DNA of 64,000 nt, from contig NC_092193.1 of NCBI RefSeq assembly GCF_043641665.1, forward strand, positions 8,468,001 through 8,532,000, given 5' to 3'. The position numbers and the translations under genes are program-made. The DNA is from Enoplosus armatus. Its lineage: Eukaryota > Chordata > Actinopteri > Centrarchiformes > Enoplosidae. Positions 37,291 to 52,598 of the stretch are shown one piece after another; the first letter of the stretch is position 1, and each line of letters begins with the position of its first letter. The notes beneath the pieces are model-generated. The model did no database searches. It worked only from the letters and a program-made list of their open reading frames with translations, and was not told where the DNA came from.

Positions 37291-39586
37291 ATGGGATCAG
37301 AGCGGATGGAGATGCGAAAGAGGCAGATGTCGGTGCAGCAGGAGTCGGCAGCGGGGGGAACTGCACCGGCCCAGCAGGGCCAGCCGGAACAGGCCAACCC
37401 ACGGGGCTCAAATGCATGTTGCTTCTGCTGGTGTTGCTGCTGTAGCTGTTCCTGGTAGGTCTTCCCCACCGGAGAACTCACTCGTTGTGGCCCAGCATGG
37501 CCGACATTATTACACACAGGACAGCACAGCCTGAGCTACTGTGTCTCAGCAGCAGGCTCCAGCTTGTGTGTTATGTTCTTGATATTTTTGCATGTGATCC
37601 GTGGACTCGTGTACCGCAGCAGCCACGTTGCAATGTAAAACATGCCTTATGTGCTGTTAATGTGAGAAATATCTGCAGTTCAGTAAGTTTATTGTGGATA
37701 AACATTTACAAGACAATCTTAAACATATTGCTATTAAATACAGACAAGAGTTGGACAGCCCACTACATATATAGTGAGTATTAATACATCTATTTCCTTT
37801 ATATAATGAGAATTTTCATAATAACAATAATAATAATCAAATTATTTTCTCAGTCAATCGACAAATGTGTCAGAAAATAGTGAAAAATGTTTCCCAACCC
37901 CAAGGTGATGTAGTTTTTTTTGTCCGACCAACCGTCTAAAACCCAAATATATTCAAGTTGCTGTCATCGAAGGCTAAGAAAGCCAGTAAATATTTGCATC
38001 TGAGAGTCTGGAGCCAGTGACATTTTGTCATTTTTGCTCAATAACTGACTGAGACTGTTTATCGACGATCAAAATAGTTGCCGGTTACTTTTCCGTCAAT
38101 CAACTAATCGATTCATTGACTAATCGTTACTCTAAACGAGTATAAGTTACTCTGTTTACGAGGTGGTTTTATGTGCATGTATTGAGAGTATATGTACAGC
38201 ACACAGCCTGCTTAGACTTTTGTATATGTTATTGCATACATTGTTATACAATCTATGTGTTACACTCTAATATAAATTATAGATATGTACAGTAAGATGA
38301 TTAATATAGCACATGAATAAATAACTACTTCAGCTACATTTCCATGTCACCATTAGGAATGAAGACCGGGATGAAAGGAACCGAAAGGCTTCTTATGACG
38401 TCAAGGAAGGGACCGCAGACTGTGAAGACTGGTCAGTTGATTTCACTGCACACAAATGCCAAATCTACTAAATATATTTGTGAAAATAAATATTGAAATC
38501 ACTCACTCCCCTGTTGAACACGTTCTCTGCAGTCCTAAGCCCACGCTGGAGGAGGTGCGCTCATGGGGGCAGTCGTTTGACAAGCTGATGTGTTGCCCAG
38601 GGGGGAGGAACTCCTTCCGACAGTTTCTCCGCACCGAGTTCAGCGAGGAGAACATGCTCTTCTGGTTGGCCTGCGAGGAGTTCAGCAAAGATCCCAATAA
38701 GAGTACGATAGAGGAGAAGGCTCGGGTCATCTACGAGGACTACATCTCCATTCTCTCGCCGAAAGAGGTCTGACAGCTCTTGATTTCACTAAGAGTCAGC
38801 TGGCAGCCGGTTAGCTTAGCTTAGCATAAAGACTGTAAACAGGGGGAGACAGCTAGCCTGGCTCAGTCCAAAGGTGACAAAATCCATCTACCAGCACCTC
38901 TAAAGCTCACTAATTAACACGTTGTATCTGGTTTGTTTAATCCGTACAAAAACCAAAGTGTAAAAACGATAATTTGCCGTTTTACAGGGCTTTAAATACG
39001 TGACTATTTCCTGGCTCTGAGTAGTTGCCAGGCAACCAGAGGAAAGACTACTGAAAGTTACTTTTCTCATCCAAGACATAGTTGAGCATATAACCCCTGT
39101 AAAACATTTGGTTTTTAAACAAATGAGATATAACTTGTTAATTAATGAGCTTTAGAGATGTTGGTAGGCATATTTTGTTATCTTTAGACAGAGCCAGGCC
39201 ATCTGTTTGCCCCATTTCCAGCCTTTGTGCTAAGCTAAGCTAACCAGCTGCTGGTAGCTTCATATTTATATCAATTTAGTCATCTAACAAATAAGCTTAG
39301 TTGTCAAAATGTCAAAACTATTCCTTTAAGGAACAGTTTGTCACTGAGAAGGTGCACTTGCTGTCCTTCCTAATTTTCCCCTGTTCTTGACTCCCAGGTG
39401 AGCCTTGACTCCCGTGTGCGCGAGTCGATCAACAGGAACATGCAGGAACCCACCTTGCACACGTTTGACGATGCCCAGCTGCAGATCTACACACTAATGC
39501 AAAGAGACTCGTATCCCCGCTACATGAACTCCCCAGACTACAAAAACCTGCTCAACACTCTGTCAGAGCAGTCCCCCGAATCTTAG
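37291..39586 (+). CDS. rgs20: Regulator of G-protein signalling 20 (RGSZ1), 4 coding exons, 220 aa
   Basis: RGS proteins of the RZ subfamily are GTPase-activating proteins that shorten Galpha-z and Galpha-i signalling at membranes. Exons: 37291-37454, 38357-38431, 38533-38767, 39398-39586; phases agree and total 663 nt. The N-terminus MGSERMEMRKRQM is diagnostic of RGS20. Residues 41-54 form a cysteine string (ACCFCWCCCCSCS), palmitoylated in the family and used for membrane targeting. The RGS box covers about residues 90-210, with WGQSFDKLM, FLRTEFSEENMLFWLACEEF, IYEDYISILSPKEVSLDSRV and DDAQLQIYTLMQRDSYPR. The donor after exon 3 (GAG|GTCTGA) is weak. The first coding exon starts at acceptor TAG|CCCATG (37288), preceded by a strong pyrimidine tract. 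The last intron is almost filled by a palindromic repeat. The gene is convergent with tcea1. Confidence 0.95.
37845..38135 (+). repeat. Family B element in rgs20 intron
   Basis: The copy shows AGTCAATCGACAAATG, AAATAGTGAAAAATGTTTCC, CAACCCCAAGGTGATG and a terminus with CAACTAATCGATTCATTGAC. It lies in the intron between the first two rgs20 coding exons. Confidence 0.55.
38796..39329. mobile_element. Palindromic family A element filling rgs20 intron 3
   Basis: The inverted arms GGTTAGCTTAGCTTAGCATAAAGACTG (38809 onward) and CAGCCTTTGTGCTAAGCTAAGCTAACC (39219 onward) flank a centre with TAACTTGTTAATTAATGAGC. The right terminus GTCAAAACTATTCCTTTAA ends with TTAA at 39326-39329. The left terminal TTAAAGGAATAG motif is missing. 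The element starts about 30 bases after the donor of exon 3 and ends about 70 bases before the next acceptor, so it makes up most of the 630-base intron. Confidence 0.65.
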
Positions 39587-42300
39587 GGTGGTGATGACCT
39601 GTGATCTTTTAACTCTCTTTATCCCCCCCCCCCACCCCCCCACCCCAACCCCGACCCCCCCATCCTCCTTACCCCCCTTTTTTAAATTTTTCTTTGTATG
39701 TTCAGTGTAGGATTACATGAACCTGGCCTCGGGCCTGGCCCCTCCCAGGGATCTCAGCGCTATTGTGATCTGCACCTGACCGAAGACACTCAGGTCTCAA
39801 AATCTCCCGAGGGCTTGACATCACAAGTACTGCTACAGATCAACATAGCAAAACACTCCAAAGGAATATGAATACATTTTTGTTTCTGTTTTCTTTTTCT
39901 TTCTTTTGATAGAAATAATCTATTTTATTTGTGTTCAGAGTTTTTTATGGTCTGTTGTTTTTTTGTATGATTGTTTGGGGGGAAAATGATTCCTACTGTA
40001 GACTATATATTTATGAGTTTGTAAATAGTAAAAATGGAATTGTGGGTATTTTATGTAGAAACGCCTGGTTCTATTTACTGCGTATGAAAATCAAAGCTCA
40101 AGTCAAAGGCTACGTGTTAGCTCTACTTGCAGGCAGCTTTGTGGGGTACTGTATGATTTTACCTTGGTTTCACCCTGTTTTGTTACCTAACCTCACACTT
40201 TGGTACCTGTGACAGCGACTTGGCAACTCCAGTTCATGTAGAAACTGTGCGTGATTGAAACTGCTGTAAGTGTGGTTATCAGTGAAGTAACAGAAAGTGA
40301 AAATAGGTCTTGTCACGGTGTGCAATTTGTTTCCTTAAGAAACTGAAATCAATGATGGAAGGCTATTTTAACTTTCTTTACTCAATCTTAACCACAGAAG
40401 ATTGCCTATTGAATTATTTTTTTTATTCAAGTGTTACTCAATGCACACCTCATAGGTTTAATATAGTTTTACCAATGTGACATAAGAACCGAAGTAATTC
40501 TATTTACCAGATAAACTATTTTGTATTTATTGATATGTATTGCCAATACAGAAAAAACAACACAACACAAGTACAAATTATATTATTATAAGTCTTTTGG
40601 TGGAGTACACTGTTAGGTCACTGCCAGAAAATGTAGAAATTTGGGACACTTTATTTTATGTGTCTAATTTCCTAATAATTTATTGGAGGTCTCCTAAAAA
40701 AAACTAGGTAATTTGGTACTAATTTGGGGGAAAATAAGAATTAACTCATTTATGTAGGATTGGAAACTTGATACGCTTATATGCTGAATGTAAAGCCACA
40801 GCCAGAGGACAGTTAGCTTAGCTTAGCACAAAGACTGGGGAACAGGGATACAGCTAGCCTGCCTCTGTCCAACGGTAACAAAAATAGTCTATCATGTAAC
40901 CACCCTTAAAACAGCTATTTTTAGAGTTTAGACTTGTACGGATTAAACAAATGAGATATAATGTGTTAATAAGCTTTAGAGGTGCTAGTAGGAAGATTTT
41001 GTTACCGTTGGGCAGAGCCAAGCTAGCTGTTTTCCCCCTGCTCCCAGTCTTTATGCTAAGCTAAGCTAACCAGCTGATAGCTGTAGCTTCATATTTATCG
41101 TACAGACATTAGAGTGGTATTGATTTTCTCATCTAACAAAACCGAAAAAAGCATATTTAATTTAATTTATGTCAACTTGTATGTTTGCCTAGAGACAAAT
41201 TTGACTTGTTTTTCATGTTCAGCTGACAATTATTTGGAATTGATTGATTGGGAGTTACCAATAATTAGAACTTAAATACATCATTATTTTCAGGAAACTT
41301 CTTTGAATTTAAAGAAGGAGGAAAATGAGGGAAATTACAGACGGGTAAAATAAAGCGTCACCAAAATTTGTGAGATTGACGGTTTTTGACAGCAGGTGGA
41401 GTCATCATCTTGCAAGATTTTGACTTAAAAAAAATCTATTTTAAAAGCCCACCTGCAATATGAAATTGACTTCTGATAGAAACTGACCCTGGGGTCAGGC
41501 CAGGTTAGCAGTAACACCAAAGCTACCATGTAAACTGTGTTCATACGCTTATCGAGAGCGTTTCCATTGACTAAAATTGGAGTTGCCAAGTGTTAAATAC
41601 TTTTATGTATTCTGATAGTTTTAGTTGAATTACTTTGTTGCCTCACAAACATGTCACTCAAAGACAAGATCCTCACATGGGGAAGTGCCTTGACATTCAA
41701 TTTTATGACATCTTTCTCATGGGCAGCAGTTGTTTTCAGACTCTTGCCATGAGGGTGGTTACTGGAGCACGAGGCCAGTTTACTGGAAATTGTCCCTCTC
41801 TTTGGCCAAATTATCGCATGTGTTTTGTCTTGATTCCTTAGTCGTGGCTACATCAGTCCATTTTGGTAGCACTACCAAACAGTATGGCGGAGAGTGATGA
41901 CAACACGTCTTTATTTGCTGAAGACAAACAAAGATCAATGGATAGGGCTGGTTGATCTGAACTTCTTGCCAACCTGTGTGCTTCTCGGTGGCACTTCTAC
42001 TTGTCTTAGAGTTAACTTTAACTTACTATGTGCAATTTGAGCTGATGGATACACCGCGCAGATCAACCTCAAAACACAATCTAAGCCACTGGCTTGGAGT
42101 GATGCCTATAAATGTTGTTTCTTCTTCTGTTTACTATATGAAATGTGTTATTTTGCGCTGAGTTTACTGAAGACTACATTTTTAAAAAAAACAAATAATG
42201 TGAATGTTTACAGTATATGGTTTAGTTTTTTTTTTCTGCTACTCTCCAAGAAAATAATGACTTGTGGGCATTTTGATTGAGATAAAATAAAGCACAATAA
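39587..42300 (+). other. rgs20: rgs20 3' untranslated and downstream region
   Basis: The stop codon at 39584-39586 is followed by an unusual C-rich tract (about 39625-39677, mostly runs of 7-11 C). Candidate AATAAA signals are at 41349-41354 and 42286-42291; which is used is not decided by sequence. A family A palindromic element (40740-41160) lies within it. Open frames here are short and unrecognisable. Confidence 0.45.
40740..41160. mobile_element. Palindromic family A element, copy 3
   Basis: The arms AGTTAGCTTAGCTTAGCACAAAGACTGG (near 40811) and CCAGTCTTTATGCTAAGCTAAGCTAACC (near 41044) are inverted. Flanking stretches CAGCTAGCCTGCCTCTGTCC and GGGCAGAGCCAAGCTAGCTG also pair. The terminal TTAA motifs are not clear on either side, so the copy is eroded at its ends. 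Confidence 0.6.
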
Positions 42301-42309
42301 TTTTACTGA

Positions 42310-43320
42310 CTCTGGAATGATTTGATCACAAAAACACAACATCAAGTACTAAAACTTTCCAGGTAAACCCCCCCCCCAAATCTAAATACTGTTCTGACAA
42401 GATTTCGACTCATGTCACTTTACCTCGTGGTAAATATTTTAAAGTATCAGCAGATAAATTGAAGTATTTGAGCAATATTATTCTCGACCACCGCGCAAGT
42501 GTAAGTGTGTTCAGTAAAGGATGAGGTTTACCCAAAATATTTTGGGGTTTTGTCCATCAAGATAAAGAAAATCACCCATTTAATAAGATTAGGGAAAAGT
42601 AAGGAAAAACAAAGATGTTGCAGGTGTTTCTTTTCTTATTTATGATCTTAATCTTGATAATGACCCCTAAGATTTATTCTGTGAAAACCCCAGGTTGAGA
42701 ACCACTGCAGCATCATTACAGCATGATGTAAACCTACTGATCCAAACACAGACTGAATAGATGAATCCAGAAGACAAAAACCACCAATTTAAATTATGCT
42801 GATCACGAGATGGCTTACGTATTCTTTGAAGGTACAACTTAATAATCATTAAGAAGCTGATTACATATACATACCAACAGGTGTAGTGAGGCCCTTAACA
42901 GACAGTAGAAAACACACTCCTCTTAATATTGTATTAAATTAGTAGTTTTTTTTATGACATTTTAGCCACGCAGCCTTTCTCATGTTCAATGATTAAACCG
43001 ACTTGTGAGACTGGTCTGGGTTCAGTTTGTGTGAGGCAGCACAACTGCTGGTCAACATAGAGTGGTTGCACCTGGCAATTAACAAAAAAAAAAAAACCTT
43101 GAGGAAAGGGAAACAATTGTGCATCTTTCCTGGTTTCAGCCAATGACATTATCCCGTCCCTGGACAGATTAATATGCATACATCAGCATTCACTTTGATG
43201 TGATGAATATTCCCCCAATAACAAATGTATACTGTTGTGTTTGTCCTCTCAGATCCCCAATTGCATTAGTATAATTTCACATAACCAGAAGACACTGAAA
43301 ACTAATGAAAAGCACTTATT
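42310..43320. other. Spacer between convergent rgs20 and tcea1 ends
   Basis: No exon or RNA gene recognised. GGTTGAGAACCACTGCAGCA near 42694 resembles the end of a dispersed element. Confidence 0.35.
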
Positions 43321-43340
43321 TTTAATCAAATGGATTACAC

Positions 43341-43346
43341 TTTATT
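43341..43346 (-). other. tcea1: Polyadenylation signal of tcea1
   Basis: AATAAA on the minus strand about 370 bases after the tcea1 stop codon at 43713. It is followed by an A/T-rich stretch and fixes a probable transcript end near 43320. Confidence 0.6.
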
Positions 43347-43712
43347 GGGAAATTAAATAAAACAATGCAATGTTGTGAGTGGAAAGCAAAACAACATTGT
43401 CCAAAGTGTTAAAACTACATATAAAAAATGCGGATAAAAGAGAATGAGACGAGACTGATCGCATATATCTGACAGTGAGAAACAACTAATAACAATAGTA
43501 AAAGATTTTGGGGGAAGGGGGGGTTGTTGGGGAACTGACAATGAGCTCAATCTATGAACGGGATATTTATTAAAACGGTAACCACAGTGGCATCTTTGTA
43601 TGGCATGTTGTGCACCATGTACCACAGAATGCAAAGCTCCAATCTGTTGCAGAGTGACAGAACCTGGTCCGGGAATTTTGCTACTTGGAGTGCCGTGGAA
43701 ATGCCTGGTGAC

Positions 43713-48266
<4,554 letters not shown>

Positions 48267-48420
48267 GTTGACTGATCCAATAAAATCCAAAAATCAGGAG
48301 CAAATGGGAAAGAAAATTCGCGACAAAGACCACGCCACTGAAGTGAAAGCGGCGGCGTCTACTTGACGGACCGGGGACCGCACACCGACCCTCCGCTGTG
48401 TAGCAGACCTGACTGGTGGA
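48267..48420 (-). promoter_or_regulatory. tcea1: tcea1 5' untranslated region and likely promoter
   Basis: Upstream of the tcea1 ATG (48266) the minus strand is locally GC- and CpG-rich (for example GCCGCCGCTTTC around 48343-48358 and GGTCCCCGGTCCG around 48367-48380), unlike the AT-rich surroundings. No TATA box was seen, which fits a housekeeping promoter. The start site is not determined. Confidence 0.4.
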
Positions 48421-48779
48421 TGCATGATGAGTTCAGGGGGAGTTAATCGAGACGGAACCCAAGATTCCTCTGGGAGCTGTGATGTGAGTAAGTATTCATC
48501 ACTCAGTGCATTAATCAGACAAGGGGACACCTTTTTATGAATATCTACACATAACTCTATATTTTCTATAGTTCTGCACAAACATCTGTCCTTCTGCTAC
48601 CAAAACAAAGCATGTATTTTGGCAATATCGCTACCTGTCGTTAGATAGCGCCAAAGTAACACTCTGCTTGGATCAACAATGGATTCTGTTGCTGGAAACC
48701 TTTCTCAAATAAACGTCTGTCACTTCCCATGTTTTCACATTAACAGTTAATCAGATGGAAAGTTTTAAATGACTGTCCA

Positions 48780-49065
48780 GAGCTGAAACGATTTACTGAA
48801 AATTAAATGGCAACAATTTCAGAAATACATTAATAATTTATTAAAACTTCAATTTTCCAAAATGTAAAGTATTTTATGGTATTAAATAAATACTTTTTAA
48901 AGACTATTGATCGGACAAAACAAGCACTTTGGATACATTAACTTGGGCCCTTGGAAATAGTGATGGGGTGCTTTTCACTGTTTCCTCATTATACACCAAC
49001 CACTTAATCGAGGGAATAATTGCCACATTAATTGATAATGAAATAATAAATAGTTGCAGCTCTAG
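48780..49065. repeat. Family B element between tcea1 and rp1
   Basis: Ends AGAGCTGAAACGATTTACTG at 48780 and AAATAGTTGCAGCTCTAGTA at 49049 are inverted (AGAGCTG against CAGCTCT), showing that this family has inverted termini. No coding potential. Confidence 0.55.
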
Positions 49066-49069
49066 TATT

Positions 49070-51926
49070 GTGCCAAACAAGCGGTCACAAGATACATCTG
49101 AGGGATCACAAATAACATTCAACAACAATTAACAGGATAGGGAAGCAGAAAAAAAATGCTATACAAAATTATTTTGTATTTTGTTTTCCCCCGGATGAAT
49201 TTATGCAAATAAAACAGCACATTTCGGTGGACCAGGTCATAACCTATAGACATATATAACTGGTGACAATGGGTCACAAGAGGACATTGCTTCATGTTAA
49301 GGGGTCATAAGCCAAAAAGGTTGAAAAACAGAGATTTAGGTGTTTGTTGGGACACTGATAGTGTCAGTAGTTGTTTTGTACTGTTTTCCATTTCTTTGAT
49401 ACTGTTTACCATTTTCTCTCCTAGAATAAGACAGTTTCAGGTACATACAGTAAGGTGTAAAAATATTCCTTTAGCTCCAAGCAGCAATTGACAGTTATCA
49501 CTGCATTATTCATTGTAATTAACAGTCAGTGAAAGGGCTGCTGTCTTGCTAAGGGCCTTTGGTAGGACTCATGGCTTTTGATGAAGGCATGGCTGGTGTG
49601 CGGATCAAACATGTGACCTTTGAGTAACAGGATCTAGGCCACGATGATGGCACACTGTTGATCTTATGCTGCATTTGTGAGGGCCGGATTGACTTGCTAA
49701 TTTGGATCTTACAAATCCAAACAGATCAGCGTGTGACATTGCCACCTAGTGATGGAAGGTTAGGCAATCACTGCAAATGTTATAAATAATTTAACCTAAC
49801 AAAACATGGAATGTGCTAATTACAGTACATAACATATACAGTACAAAAAGGTCAAATACTGTACCAAAAGGTAATTATTTGTCACCTGTTTATAAGAGGT
49901 AATGGTAACACACTGGAAAATTATTAATAAAGTTTTTATTTTATGCTAATCCACACATTAGACACAAAATATAAAGGAACATTTCCTCATATTGGACTCT
50001 GTTTGACCTCCACAGGCCCTTCCTTCAATCCCCCCCACCAGCCAGTCTCCATTTTCCAAGACACTGCACGTGCTAGTGGGAGGTATTAGCAGCTTTTACT
50101 CAGTCAGGGGCAGTTGGTAATTGGCACACTATCTGCTAACTGTATAGTGACACAACTCTTACCCCCTGATGCAATTAGTTCATTAGCCACTGAACAAACT
50201 TAAAGTCTACTACGTGGTACAAACTTTTGGATATACCCCCTGTTAGCCTTTTTGGATACAAAGTTGAAGTATTCCCACATTTCTGGCCAAATTTCTTATT
50301 AACTACATCAACCAGGATATTCAACAAGTGCAAATACTGATACAGTGTGTGTTCTGAAATCAGATGGTGGATTTCCAATACCCGCTGTGGGGTAAAAGTA
50401 CTCTCTTAAGACCTTATTCTGCTGTCAGCAAGTGCGCAAAATCTTTAACCTAATCCCTATTAGGCCAAGACTTCTCAAATCTGATTATGCAGGCTGCTTG
50501 CAAAGTGAGTGAGGAATGTATCGCAGATGAGGCAGAGAGGACTTCTGGAAATTTAAAAAAATAAAAGACTTACAGGATACATTAGCCATGATGTAAAACT
50601 GTCAGTTGACCAAAAAAAATTTAAGTCCCACCCTTTCAGAAAAACAATATTGCCTTCCATTTTTGATTGAATCTCATACTGATTTTTCAGTCTGCTGCGG
50701 AATAGTTCCTCTGTGTTTCCTTCATTTGTTACCTCACCTTGATATGCTGATTACGTGTGAGCAAAGATTAAGCAAATTGGCCATGATGTTGCATGTCCCA
50801 AAATAGCCCTTCAACACTGCTGAGAGGCTTTGGCCAGCGCGCTGAGGAATAACGGATCCACTGTTTCTGTTGTTTTAGCTGTTATATTTAAGGTGAAATG
50901 TGAGACATACGGTAGGTCTTGTTCATGACATTTCTGTTGACATGTTTGTTTGCCAGTTAGTTATTTTATTAAGTATCTACAGGGTGTAATTTGTCTAATT
51001 AGTTGATATGTTTGAGGTCTATATGGCCTTTACATCTACTTGTAGTTTGATTTGTTGTGTTGTTCACAGTAACAATGTGGGTTATTATTTTAACAAAAAT
51101 TATGTAGAATCTGTTATGAAACATTGTTCCTCAGACCATGTTTGCTATACTATTAGACTACTATACTATTAGACTATTTTACAACTTATGACCCTCTATA
51201 ACAGGCTAAACAACAGAGGCTCTGTGCTCTAACACAAGGTGTTATCTCTTAATGTAAACTATGCTCTTTTCTGTATGTAATTATTTTCTTCTACTGTGCT
51301 GTACTTGGGCCTACTGATATTATGCAACTATAATGTCAACTAAACATATATGATCTATTATTGCATTAATACAAATCTACAAAAGACAATATATATAAAA
51401 TATTACAAGGAAAACTGTATGTGTGCATAACAGCTTAAAAATATTACTGTAAATTTAATCGTTAAATTTACAATATATACACATAATTTACACTGATCAT
51501 ACACAGTATGACAGCATTTCTTTAGTAATAATGTAATGTTGGGCAGCTGCCTCATGCATGTGTGTTGTTCACTTAGTTCCTAAATGACAGTGTAAATGTG
51601 TACTGAATACTGGTTACAGTATAGAGATGGAGAGGCAGAGAAGACTGGTTCAAAACGTTTCTATAAACATTTTAACATCTCTTTCCCACCTTGAATACTT
51701 GTCATCATTGAAATCAATTGTAACTGTCTGAATCTGTAAGCTTACCACAGCCTCCCTGTGTGAGGAGGCAAACAACAAACTAATAAGTGTATGTGTTTGA
51801 CATTCAAAAGACAAAGTTTGGGGGGAGTATCACCTACAAAACACTACTCAGCAAAACATAACATAATTTCAACATAACTGCAGTAAGATGTGGTCAGATT
51901 TCTCCCTCTCTCTGCTTTCTTTCTAG
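49070..51926. other. tcea1-rp1 spacer, upstream region of rp1
   Basis: No coding exon was recognised. Four TAATC/GATTA homeodomain cores lie at 50451-50767 (see regulatory entry). The rp1 noncoding first exon must lie somewhere upstream of the acceptor at 51924-51926 but could not be placed. Confidence 0.4.
50449..50767. promoter_or_regulatory. Cluster of CRX/OTX-like homeodomain sites upstream of rp1
   Basis: CCTAATCCCTATTAGG at 50449-50464 is a palindrome built of CCTAAT and ATTAGG around a TAATCC core. Further GATTA cores (reverse of TAATC) occur near 50483, 50742 and 50767. TAATCC/TTAATC is the known binding motif of photoreceptor CRX and OTX factors, and rp1 is a photoreceptor gene lying 1.2 kb downstream. 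Function is inferred from motif density only. Confidence 0.3.
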
Positions 51927-51941
51927 CTACCTCCACACAAT

Positions 51942-52598
51942 ATGAGCAACACACCTGTCCCGGAGCTACCTGCCCAGGAATTGTCCTCTGGCAGTGGGCA
52001 GACGTCACCCTCCCGACCCTTTCAGCCAATCTCTGATCCCTCGGCTTCTAAAAGAGTATGTTTCTACAAAAGTGGTGACTATAAATTCAGTGGGCATCGC
52101 ATGGTCATCAATGCCCGCACCTTTAAGACATTTGATGCTCTACTGGATGCTCTGTCCAAGAAAGTGCCTCTGCCATTTGGAGTGAGGACCATCACCACAC
52201 CTCGCGGGACCCGCCTGGTTAAGGCTTTAGATGACTTTTTTGATGGGGGATCATATGTGTGTTCTGATCAGAAAAGGGTGAAGCCATTAAACCTTGATGA
52301 AGTGAGCCGACGGCAGGTACCATGGAATACCACCAGACCCTTCAGCGCAGGGCGACGAAGGCGTCAAGGATTCCAGTTTGGCAGAAGGAATGACAACAAC
52401 AGGCCGGCAAAGGTCACTGAGAGGGTGGCAGTACGGACGCCAAAGAAGCTTCTGGTCATGAAGAATAGGGATCCCACTGTTAAACGCACAATTGTGCTGC
52501 AGAGAAGAACAGCACCAACATTTGATGCTTTACTGGATTACCTTTCCCAGATCCTGCAGTTCCCAGTGCTGAAACTCTTCTCTACAGATGGCAGAAGA
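51942..52598 (+). CDS. rp1: rp1 first coding exon: doublecortin domain 1 and start of domain 2
   Basis: The exon encodes 219 residues and ends phase 0 at AGA|GTGAGT. The reading frame stays open 33 bases past the donor, so a naive reading gives a false 229-residue protein ending WQTENGE. Between the two doublecortin domains is an Arg-rich linker (SAGRRRRQGFQFGRRNDNN, about residues 135-153). Confidence 0.92.
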
